DNA of 64,000 nt from RBG-16-64-13 sp963718375 (GTDB taxonomy: Bacteria > Actinomycetota > Thermoleophilia > RBG-16-64-13). The translations under genes were made by a program, and so were the position numbers. The notes under the pieces were generated by a model, which was not told the origin of the DNA, ran no database searches, and saw only the letters and a program-made list of their open reading frames with translations. How positions within the stretch are numbered: position 1 is the stretch's first letter; each line of letters starts with the position of its first letter. Of the stretch, positions 42,197 to 51,484 are shown one piece after another. The stretch spans positions 1 through 64,000 of the forward strand of contig CAVQZD010000012.1 of assembly GCA_963718375.1 (NCBI GenBank). The letters run 5' to 3'.

Positions 42197-43409
42197 GTGA
42201 AGAGGCATTACTGGATCGTCATCGGCGCTCGCTGCTGCTCAGTGCGCTGTTCGGGGTCTGGTCGGCCGGCTGCGGGCGGGGTACCAGACGATGACGTCGA
42301 GAGGACCGACGCACGACCCTGGCTCCCGACAAGTATCCGGTGCCCGACCGAGAGCTACAAGATCGGCATCGTCGTCTTCAGCAACACCGACCTGGAGCAG
42401 CAGGCCGCCAACAGAGTACCTGACGGACTACCTCGGGCCGAAGTTCAACGTCGCGTTCGTCATCTCAGAAGACATCGATGACGCAGACGCCGAGCTCACC
42501 GTTCTTGGAGAACTGCGCGGCCAGCGGCTGCAAGGGCATCCTGGCCTTCCAGGCGATAGCCGGCCCAAGGCCACACTCGACCAAGTGCCAAGAGCTGGGC
42601 ATGTACTACATAAGGGCCGCGAAGCCGTCGATGAGCAGGAGTTCAAGATCGGCGACCGGCAACCCCTACTTCGTCGGTGGTGTCTGCTCCCATGGGCGAC
42701 CGTCAGTTGGGCTACGACTGCCTCACGGCGTTTCTTGAAGGCGGCGCCACGCAAGATCGGTATGGCCACCGGTGGGCGCCAAGTCGGGCAACTACCAGCA
42801 CACCGAGCGCACGCTGGGTGCCGAGGCGGCCATAGCCGACTTCGAGACGGCGAACCCGGCGACCAAGATCGAACTCAGCGAGTTCGCTGGGTATCCGGGC
42901 GACGCTTTCAACGCCGCGCAGGCTCAGATGATCGCGGCGAACCCCGACGCCATCTTCGCCACCTTCGCCGTTGAGGACTTGTGGGTGCAGCCTCTCACCG
43001 ACGCGGGCAAGGCCGGCGTCATAAAGCTCGGCGGCGTCTCGTCTATCAACGACGTGTCGGTGCAGGCCTTCAAAGACGGCACGATCAACTGGTGGGGCGG
43101 CAGGTATGGGGCCATGGCCGGTCTCCCGTTCGCCTTGCTGTACAACTGGATGACGTGGATACAAGGCCGACTTCAGCGACAACGGAGAGGCCATCTTCGT
43201 CCCGCAAGAGTGGATAGAGATCACGTCCGGCGAGAGATGGACAAGTGGCTGGCCGCTCATCGAGGCGCCGGTGCCACCGTATCAGCGCCGACGACCTCAA
43301 GGCCGTGTGCAAGGCCTTCAACCCCGACGCCACACTCGAGGACTTCAAGGCCCTCGCCACCGCTACGGGCTACGATGACATCGTCGCAAGAAGAGCTGCC
43401 GGCAACTAG
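42197..43409 (+). CDS. Sugar ABC transporter substrate-binding lipoprotein (frame-disrupted)
   Basis: GTG start with CAGGAGGGAAG upstream. Lipoprotein signal with lipobox around WSAGCG in a shifted frame. The type I periplasmic-binding fold follows: YKIGIVVFSNTDLEQQ, SGCKGILAFQAIAGP, GGVCSPMGDRQLGYD-like, IGMATGG, GYPGDAFNAAQAQMIAANPD, IKLGGVSSINDVSVQAF and GTINWWGGRYGAMAG. It is like ribose/xylose/rhizopine-binding proteins. About six frame changes. It is the first gene of the transporter unit. Confidence 0.75.
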
Positions 43410-43458
43410 GTCAGATCACACAACAGAGGGCAGCGGTCTGCGTGTAGGACCGCGAACA

Positions 43459-43485
43459 CCTGGGGGGACCGCATGGTCCCCCAGG
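43459..43485 (+). terminator. Hairpin after the binding-protein gene
   Basis: Stem of 11 bp with one bulged G around a GCAT loop: CCTGGGGGGACC (43459-43470) and GGTCCCCCAGG (43475-43485). No strong T run follows, so partial termination or mRNA end protection is likelier than full stop; such hairpins keep binding-protein transcripts more abundant than the rest of the unit. Confidence 0.6.
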
Positions 43486-43516
43486 ACGCCCTCTCTTAGA
43501 GGCGCTTGGTGAACGA

Positions 43517-45028
43517 ATGAACAACGAGACACTCATCAAGCTGACAGGCATCAACAAGTCCTTCGGCCCGACCAAGGCGTTGGTCGACGTGACCCTCGAA
43601 CTGCGCCGTGGTGAGGTCAGGGGGCTCATAGGCGAGAACGGCTCGGGCAAGTCTACCCTTGCCACCATCATCGCCGGGGCTCAGCCGGCCGACAGCGGCG
43701 AGATGCTCCTTGGCGGCGAGGCCTACCGTCCGGCCAGCATGCTCGAGGGCGAGCGCAGGGGCGTAGGCATGGTGGTGCAGGAGCTGGGCACCGTCTCGGG
43801 CATCAGCATCGCCGAGAACCTCTACCTAGGACGGCTGCGCGCGTTCGGCAAGCTCGGCTTCGTCAACAGAAGACGCCTGATGAGCACGGCAAGGGCGGCG
43901 CTGGCCGACATGGGTCTTTCGGACATGGATCCTTCGCGCTCCGTAGATTCACTCGACCTCCAAGACAGGAAGCTGGTGGAGGTGGCGCGGGTGATGATCG
44001 GCAAGCCCGAGCTCTTCATCCTCGACGAGACCACCACGGCGCTCTCGCAGCGCGGGCGGGCCATAGTCTACGAGCTCATCAAGAAGCTGAAGGCCGAGAA
44101 CAAGGCGGTGCTCTTCGTCTCTCACGATCTCGAGGAGATCATGGAGACGTGCGACGCGGTGACCGTGCTCAGGGATGGGCATCTGGTCGAGAACGTCGAC
44201 CGCAAGGACTTCAGCGAGTCCAAGATAAAGCAGCTCATGATCGGTCGCGAGATAGCAGGGTGACTACTACCGCTCCGATTTCGACCCGACCTACGGCGAC
44301 GAGGTGGTCATGGATGTCGACCAACCTCAGCACCGTCAGGGGTCTGTCGGGCTTCTCGATGCAGCTGCACAAGGGCGAGATCCTGGGCATAGGCGGCCTT
44401 TCGCACTGCGGCATGCACGAATTGGGGCGGGCGTTGTTCGGGCTGGAGGAGGCACTGGGTGGCGAGGTGCGCCACGTGGCGTCCGGCTCGGTCATCAAGA
44501 GTCGCCAGGGGCGCCATGAAGCACGGACTGGCTTATGTGCCCAAGGACCGGGACCGGGAAGCTCTTGTGCTTGCGGCGAGCATCCGGGCCAACATCGCTT
44601 CAGCCGGCTACGACAAGCTGACGGTCGGGCAGAGCATCTTCTTGTCCCCGCGCAAGGAGAAGCGGTACGCGGACGCCCAGATGGACGCATCTGAGCATCA
44701 AGTGCGCGTCACGAGAGCAGTACGTCCAGTTCCTGTCGGGTGGCAACCGCCAGAAGGTGGTGTTCGGAAAGTGGGTGGGCAGGGGCTCGACATCCTGATA
44801 CTGGATTGCCCCACGCGTGGTGTGGACATCGGCGTCAAGCACGCGATGTACCAGCTCATGAGCCAGATGAAGAAGGAAGGCAAGTCACTGGTACTCATCT
44901 CCGAAGAACTCCCGGAACTCATCGGCATGAGCGACAGACTGCTCATCTTGAAGGATGGCAGGCAGACGGCGGAGTTCAAACGCAGCCGGGAGCTGACCGA
45001 GGCGAAGATAATCGACCACATGATCTAG
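43517..45028 (+). CDS. Sugar ABC transporter dual ATPase, RbsA/MglA type (frame-disrupted)
   Basis: First ATPase half is intact: SFGPTKALVDVTLELRRGEV, Walker A GLIGENGSGKSTL, a divergent signature region SLDLQDRKLVEVARVM and Walker B LFILDETTTALSQ. The second half spans several frames: LSTVRGLSGFSMQLHKGEIL, GLAYVPKDRDREALV, signature FLSGGNRQKVVFGKW, LILDCPTRGVDIGVKHAMY and SEELPELIGMSDRLLIL. Tandem halves with this spacing are typical of pentose/galactose importers. Shifts near 44260, 44310, 44505 and 44690. Confidence 0.8.
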
Positions 45029-45037
45029 CGGAGGACG

Positions 45038-46071
45038 ATGATGCCGCCGACCGCGCTTGAGAACAAGTTCCGACGAACTCTGCGAGACGTAGTCGCTCAG
45101 CCTTCAGGGAGGTTCGCACGGACCCTGCGAGGGCAGAGCTTCGCTTCTTGACCCCATTGATCCCGCTGGCTGGGCTGTTCTTGGTCGTGGGGATCATGGC
45201 CGATCGCTACCAAGGGCACCTCGATCTCAGCTGGTGAACCTCAAGCTGCTCATCAACCAGTTTGCGACGCTGGCGATAGTGGCCACGTGTTCCAGCTTCA
45301 TCTTCTCGATGGGCGGCTTTGACATATCGCTGGGTGCCGTGACCTGTCTGGCGGCGGTGGTGGGAGCGGCGGCGTTGAACGCAGGAGCGGATGCTCCATT
45401 GGTGCTTCTGGTGTGTATGGCCACGGCGGTCGGCGTGTCGCTCTTCAGCGCCTCGTGCATCTCTATCTTCAAGCTGCCGTCCTTCCTCGTCACACTCGCG
45501 GTCTACTTGATCCTCACTTCGGCCGTCGTCCTGATCATGAAGGGCGAGGAGCGCTGGCTTCTCGAGCGAACACTACGTCGTACTTGGACACCAATGCGGT
45601 CAAGCTGGGCGTGTTGGCCGTCGTCGTAGGTGCTGTCCGCCGTGGTGTTCAACTACATGAAGCTGGGGCGGCAGAACAGGCTCATCGGCGGCAGCCAGAC
45701 GGTGGCGCGCTACACGGGTATGTCGATACCCAGGAACATGCTGCTCTCGTTCCTGATAAGCGGCCTCGGCATAGGCATAGCCGCGTTCCTGCTGATGGGG
45801 CAGGTCGGGCTCGGTCTCTGTCCAGACTGGCCAGGCGTATGGCTTCGACGTCATCATAGCCATCGTGCTGGGTGGCATGCCGATCTCCGGCGGCGCTCGC
45901 TCGCGCATCACGGCCGGCGTCGTGGGGGCGTTCACCCTCACCGCCTTCAACAATGGTCTCGTGATCCTGGGCGCCGAGGTCGGGATGCTACAGGTGACTC
46001 GAGGTGCACTCTTCTTGATAGTCGTTTCGTTGTTGATGGCTCGACAGAGAGAGCGTCTCCTTGCGAAATAG
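45038..46071 (+). CDS. Sugar ABC transporter permease 1, RbsC type (frame-disrupted)
   Basis: ATG 45038 behind GGAGG. Membrane protein of the BPD_transp_2 family: LIPLAGLFLVVGIMAD, LINQFATLAIVATCSSFIFS, MGGFDISLGAVTCLAAVVGA (the conserved ISLG motif), GGSQTVARYTGM and VIIAIVLGGMPISGGARSR (the cytoplasmic loop that meets the ATPase). Frame changes near 45120, 45230, 45570, 45630 and 45825. It works with the second permease as a heterodimer. Confidence 0.72.
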
Positions 46072-46093
46072 GTCCTCTCGGAGGTGGAATGCG

Positions 46094-47091
46094 GTGCAGC
46101 AGAACAAGGCACTGAGAAGTTACTGAAGAAGATAGTGATGTCGCTGTGGATACCGGCGCTGATGTTCGCCATCTTCCAGGTGGCGTGCAGCCGCCAAAGG
46201 GATCGACTACCTTCACGGCGGCGGTCATGAGGAACTTCTTCCTCAACGTGGTCACCGGAGCGTTCATCGCTTGGGGTCTGATGTTCAACATACCCGCGCA
46301 CAGATGGGACTTCAGCGTAGGGGCCATCATGGTGCTATCCGCGATCATCGGCGGGCAGTTGGCTTTGGCTTGGGGGCTGAACGGATACGGACTGCTGCTC
46401 TGCTGCCTCGTGGTCGGAGCCGTCTTGGGGGCGATATCGGGGCTGATATACGTTCTGCTGGGCCTGTCCGCCTTCGTGACTTCACTCGGCGTAGCGCTCG
46501 TATTCGAGGCATTCAGCTACATAATGCTACGGCGGTGGCGGTGTCAATCTCATCGGCCAGACCGACATGCTGTTCATGACCAAGGCTCCGCACTTGTACA
46601 TCCTCTTGGGCGCCGGAATGGTGATAATGATCATCTTGGTCAACTACACCAGGTTCGGCTACAGCACGCGGGCGATAGCGTTCGGACAGAGCGTAGCCGT
46701 CCAGCGAGGACTGCGCGAGAAGCCTGACGCGATCATCTGCTATGCGCTATGCGGGACCATGGTAGCCATCGCAGCGATGCTCGCAATGTCAAGGACCGGT
46801 TCCGCGCGCGCCATGCTGGGTTTGACCTCCATCCCGCCGATGTTCCAGGGCTTCTTGCCGGTGTTCATAGGACGGGTCATCCAGAAACACAGCGAGCCGG
46901 TGACGGCCATCCTGATCGGCGCGTTCACAGCCTCGCTCATGGTCGCCGGCTTCGCGGCCCTGGGCTTCTCGCCGGCCACTCAGCACATCTTCGTCGCCGT
47001 GGCCCTTCTGATATTCCTGACGGCTGGTCTGAAGCAAGGCGCGGTTGCTGAATGGCGGTTCAAGAGGAAGCGGGCAGAGGAGCTGGCTTGA
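46094..47091 (+). CDS. Sugar ABC transporter permease 2, RbsC type (frame-disrupted)
   Basis: Start near GTG 46094 with GGAGGTGGA upstream; an early shift near 46120 and another at 46185 precede a long clean frame with ALMFAIFQ, FNIPAHRWDFSVGAIMVLSA, LNGYGLLLCCLVVGAVLGA and, after 46530, LFMTKAPHLYILLGAG and FQGFLPVFIGRVIQ. Several membrane helices. It lacks the SGGxGS-type loop of permease 1, fitting an asymmetric pair. It overlaps the GH3 start by 4 bases. Confidence 0.7.
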
Positions 47092-49576
47092 CGGCTGGTG
47101 AAGCGGAGCCGCAGCTGGAAGCGGCGATCGCGGAGCGGATAGCTGCGCTCACGCTCGCAGAGAAGGTCCGGCTACTCACGTGCGCCCGACTTCTCCGGTC
47201 TGCATTCAGAGCCCAAGATCGGCCTCAAGCGGATGGTGGTGTCGGACGGTCCGGCCGGTGTGCGAGGCCATGACTGGGACGAGCGCGACCCCTCGCAGAA
47301 CATCCCCTGCCCCACTGCGCTGGGCGCGACTTGGGACGCGGCGCTGGTGGAGCGGATGACCGACATCATGGCTCACGACGCTCGCGACAAACACGTGGAC
47401 CTGACCTTGGCTCCGTGCGTCAACCTGTGTCGCAGCCCCTACGCGGGCCGGTTCTTCGAGTATTTCAGCGAGGATCCCCTGTTGACTGGGGTATTGGGCG
47501 CCGGCTACGTCAGCGGTCTGCAGAGGCTGGGCATCGCCGCCACCGTGAAGCATTTTGTCGCCAATGACTCCGAGACGGAGCGGCACACCGTGGACGTGGT
47601 CGTAGACGAGCGGACTCTGCGCGAGGTCTACATGCTGCCGTTCGAGCTCATAGTCCGCCTTGCCGATCCCTGGCTCATCATGTCGGCCTACAACCTGGTG
47701 AACGGCGCCCCGATGTCAGAGAGTCCTATGCTTCGTGAGGTGATCAAAGAGGAGTGGGGCTACAGCGGATACATCATGTCCGACTTCTTGGCCGTGAAGC
47801 CTGACGTCGCGGCTGCCGCGGGAGGTTTGGACATCGCCATGCCGTGGCCGCGCGGCGCCAAGTGGGACGACATCGTCATCAAGGCAGTCAAGGACGGCGA
47901 GCTCGACGAGGCGGTGATAGACGACAAGATCGTCCGGCTGATGCGCTTGGCCTACCGGTGCGGCAAGCTGGAGGGATTCCCCGAGAGATCTCCAGCGCCA
48001 ACAAGGGACAAAGCGGCGGGAAGCCCTCGACTTGCGAGAGGCCGCGGCGGCGAGCTTCGTGCTCGCGCGCAATGCCGGGCAGGTGCTTCCGCTCGACAAG
48101 GCGACTCTGGGTTCGGTGGCCGTGATCGGTCCGAACGCTCTTCACGGCAAGGCCGGCGGCAATGGCAGCGCCAAGGTGTATCCGGTGCACGTGGTGTCAC
48201 CGTTGGAGGGGATAACGAACGCCCTGGCTGGTCATGCCGACGTGCGGTTCGCCGAGGGTGTGCGTCCCTTCGCCTGGCATCCGGTGGCGCGGGCCCCGTG
48301 GCTGAAGCAGCCGGACCGGGACGAAGACGGAGTCTTGGTGGAGTTCCTGGGTGCCGATGGTTCGGCGCTCGGCAGTGAACGCAGGAACACCGGCGAGTAC
48401 GCGTGGATAGGTCATTTCGGTGCTAGCGTCGAGGCCACAGCCGTCGCCTGGGTCAGGGTACGCGCGCATATCGTGGCGCAGGAGACTGGCGAGCACCAAC
48501 TGGGGGTGTCCGGGGTCGGGCACTACCGCTTCAGTCTCGACGGCCAAGAGATGATGGATGAGCATCTGGCGCTGGCTCTGGGCGCTGATATCACCGAGGG
48601 GTTCTCGTTCCCGCCGCAGCGGATGTTCCCGCTGCGGATGACAGAGGGTCAGGCTCTGGAGCTGGAGATCGTTCACCAGGTAGGCACGTTCAGACCGGGC
48701 AGCAGACTCTCGATGTTCCAGATCAGAATGGTCACGCCCGCCGGCAGTGAAGACGACGAACTCGAGCGGGCAGTCCGGCTGGCTGCCGACTCGGACGCGG
48801 CCATAGTGGTGCTGGGTAACGACGCATATGCTGATGCCGAGGGACTCGACCGGGCCGATCTGAAGCTCCCGGGCCGCCAGGATGAACTAGCGAGGCGGGT
48901 GGCGGAGGTGAACCCGCGCACGGTGGTGGTGCTGAATGCGGCGTCCCCCGTCCTGCTCCCGTGGGCAGAAGAGGTGCCGGCGGTCCTCTTGGCTTGGTTG
49001 CCGGGGCAGGAATTGGGCAACGCCCTAGCCGACGTGCTGTTCGGCGATCGCGAGTCCGGGGGACGGCTCCCCTTCAGCTGGCCGCGCGACGAAGCGAGTA
49101 TGGCGCCGGTGAGACCCATCGACGGCAGGTTGCCCTACGACGAGGGGCTGCATATCGGCTACCGTGGCTACGACCACGACGGCCGTGAGCCTCACTACGC
49201 GTTCGGTCACGGACTGGGCTACACGGACTGGGATTACGTGCGGGCTGACGTGGCGCTCTCCGCGAGCGCGGACGCTGACGAAGTCACCGTCACGGTGCAG
49301 GTCCGCAACACCGGCGCTCGCAGCGGCAGGGAGACGATACAGGTGTATCTCTCGAAGCCGGACAGCGCCGTAGAGCGCCCGGTGAAGTGGCTGGCCGGAT
49401 TCGCGATCGTGTCCGCCGAGCCCGGCGAAGAAGTGACCGCCACGGTGCGGCTCGACGAGACGAGTCTGCGGCACTGGGCTCCAGGTGGTTGGCAAGTGGA
49501 GCCGGGCAAGTACGTCGTTCAAGTGGGGCGGTCATCGCGCGACATCAGACTTGCGCAAGACATCCGGTTGGACTGA
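47088..49576 (+). CDS. GH3 family beta-glycosidase with PA14-like insert (two frameshifts)
   Basis: TTG start inside TTGA overlap. The GH3 barrel shows LALAEKVRLLT-like start, MVVSDGPAGVRG, LAPCVNLCRSPYAGRFFEYFSEDP, ATVKHFVANDSETERH and the nucleophile Asp in GYIMSDFLAV. After a shift near 47990 comes the second GH3 domain, interrupted by a PA14-like beta insert (about 48330-48740), then NPRTVVVLNAASPVLLPW, and a fibronectin-III-like end (VTVQVRNTGARSGRETIQVYL). No signal peptide, so it acts on imported oligosaccharides, as a beta-glucosidase or beta-xylosidase. The transporter location supports xylo- or gluco-oligomers. Confidence 0.82.
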
Positions 49577-49707
49577 CGGGCGGGGCGCGGTGCTATACTG
49601 GCAACCCGGTGCTTCGCACCAGCCGCCCCCTCTTTTCGGACACAGGCTGCTGGTAGTACGCGCCCTGTGGGGGCCAGTAGTTTGCGGTGGTCTGTAGGAG
49701 GCTCGGG

Positions 49708-50502
49708 TTGATCCGATACGATGCCCGCGAGGCAGCGTTCTATCGGCAGAAGCTGATCGAGAGAGTACAAGCGGACGTCCGCGAGTGCTATCAGTGCGGC
49801 AATTGCACAGCCAGTTGCCCGGCCGCCTTCACCTACGATCTGATGCCCAACCAGATGATGCGCATGCTGCAGGTGGGCATGATCGACGAGGTGCTCGACT
49901 CCAAGTCGATACAACTATGTGTGCAGTGCCTCACCTGCACGGCCCGTTGCCCCCGCAACATCGAAGTCGCCGGCATCTTTGAAGAGCTCAAGACCGTCGT
50001 GGTCGCTCAGGAGCGCAAGGTGCCCGAGCACGTCAAGACCTTCAACAAGGTCTTCATGGACGCGGTCGCGAGGTTCGGCAGGTTGCCTGAGTTCTACGAC
50101 ATGGCCCGCTTCTACGCCGGCACCCTGAATCCGAAGATGGCGCTGGGCAACGTGGGCCTGATGGGCCCGGTGATGGCCCGGCGCAAGATGCCGCTGCTGC
50201 CCCGCAAGGCCAAGGGCGCCGACGAGGTGGGCCGCATCTACAAGAAGACCATGAAGCTGGCCAAGCAGCGCGCTGAGGCCGAATCCAAGGCGCGCGCCTG
50301 CCTAGCCGTGGACGAGACCGCCGCGCGCGCGGCCGCCAAGGCGGCGCACGGCGCCCCTGCGAGTGCGGCCAGGTGCACGGCGCGGGCGAGGCTTGTGCAG
50401 CGGGCGTGGGCGCTGGCGGCGCCGACGCCAACGGGGGCGCGACGGGAGCCGCCGCATGACCCTGGCCTATTACCCCGGCTGCTCACTGCGTCACTCCTCT
50501 GA
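49708..50502 (+). CDS. hdrC: Heterodisulfide reductase subunit C-like (HdrC)
   Basis: TTG 49708 with GTAGGAGG upstream is preferred over an earlier in-frame GTG. Two [4Fe-4S] motifs, CYQCGNCTASCP (about residues 28-39) and CVQCLTCTARCP (about 70-81), followed by helical sequence KVPEHVKTFNKVFMDAV, match HdrC. The frame as read ends at 50502, but another frame gives an Ala/Gly-rich tail ending in ATGA with hdrB at 50459, so a shift near 50350-50390 is likely. It passes electrons between HdrA and HdrB. Confidence 0.82.
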   Translation: MIRYDAREAAFYRQKLIERVQADVRECYQCGNCTASCPAAFTYDLMPNQMMRMLQVGMIDEVLDSKSIQLCVQCLTCTARCPRNIEVAGIFEELKTVVVAQERKVPEHVKTFNKVFMDAVARFGRLPEFYDMARFYAGTLNPKMALGNVGLMGPVMARRKMPLLPRKAKGADEVGRIYKKTMKLAKQRAEAESKARACLAVDETAARAAAKAAHGAPASAARCTARARLVQRAWALAAPTPTGARREPPHDPGLLPRLLTASLL

Positions 50503-51484
50503 GGAGTTCGACCACTCCACCCGCGAGGTGCTGAAAGGCCTGGGCGTGGAGTACACCGAGGTGCCCGACTGGACCTGCTGCGGCTCGACGCCGGCGCACA
50601 TGATGGACCATCTGCTGGCTCAGTCGCTCGCCGCGCGCAACCTGCGCCAGGCGGCCGAGGTGGGTGACGAGCTGCTCGCTCCGTGCCCCTCCTGCTATCA
50701 GCGCCAGAAGAACGCGGAGATGGAGATCCACGGGAGCGACGCCTTCAGGGCCGAAGTGAACGAGATGCTCGACAAGCCCTACGACGGTCGCGTGACCGTC
50801 TACGCGCTGCCCGAGTACCTGACGAAGTTCGTGGGCGAGGAGAGGATCGCGGCGCAGGTCAAGACCGACCTCTCGCAGCTCAAGGTGGTGCCCTACTACG
50901 GCTGCCTGCTCGGCCGCCCGGTGGACATGATCGGCGAGGTCGACCAAGAGCAGCCCATGATGATGGACCTGCTGCTGCAGGCCGCCGGCGCCGACGTCAA
51001 GTGGTGGAACTACAAGACCGAGTGCTGCGGCGCCAGCGTGGGCCTGCCCAAAGAAGAGATCCAACGCCAGCTGAGCGGCAAGGTCATCGAGCAGGCGCTG
51101 GCGGCCGGTGCGGACGCCATAGTGGTCTGCTGCCCGCTCTGCCACGTCAACCTGGACCTCAAGCAGGGCCAGATCAACAAGGCCCTGGGCACGGACTACA
51201 AGGTGCCCATCCTGTATCTGTCGCAGGTGCTGGGTCTTGCCTTCGGCCTGAGCGAAGACGAGGTCATGCTGCAGAAGAACATCGTCGACCCGCGGCCGCT
51301 GGTGAAGCAGGCCATCGCCGAGGGTATCCGCGTCAAGGCCGAGGAGGAGCGCAAGGCCGCCGACAAGGCTGCTAAGGACGCGGCGCGGGCCGCGAAGGCC
51401 GCCACCGACGGCGACGCCGCCCCAGCCAAGGCCGCCGCGCCGGGCGACGCCCCAGCCGCCGCCCCCGAAGGCGGTGCCGCATGA
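50456..51484 (+). CDS. hdrB: Heterodisulfide reductase subunit B-like (HdrB)
   Basis: ATG 50456; 342 residues. Two CCG domains typical of the non-cubane cluster subunit: WTCCGSTPAHM with CPSCYQRQ in the first, and ECCGASVGLP with VVCCPLCHVNLD in the second. Begins LAYYPGCSLRHSSEEFDHST. The last 50 residues are Ala-rich low complexity. In other organisms HdrB reduces a disulfide or other acceptor; the acceptor here is unknown. Confidence 0.88.
   Translation: MTLAYYPGCSLRHSSEEFDHSTREVLKGLGVEYTEVPDWTCCGSTPAHMMDHLLAQSLAARNLRQAAEVGDELLAPCPSCYQRQKNAEMEIHGSDAFRAEVNEMLDKPYDGRVTVYALPEYLTKFVGEERIAAQVKTDLSQLKVVPYYGCLLGRPVDMIGEVDQEQPMMMDLLLQAAGADVKWWNYKTECCGASVGLPKEEIQRQLSGKVIEQALAAGADAIVVCCPLCHVNLDLKQGQINKALGTDYKVPILYLSQVLGLAFGLSEDEVMLQKNIVDPRPLVKQAIAEGIRVKAEEERKAADKAAKDAARAAKAATDGDAAPAKAAAPGDAPAAAPEGGAA

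Noticed and set aside
49594..49620. TATACT box and GGTGC/GCACC hairpin before hdrC as promoter and terminator
   Set aside because: The best -35 candidate is 20 bases away and the stem is only 5 bp; not strong enough to list as features.
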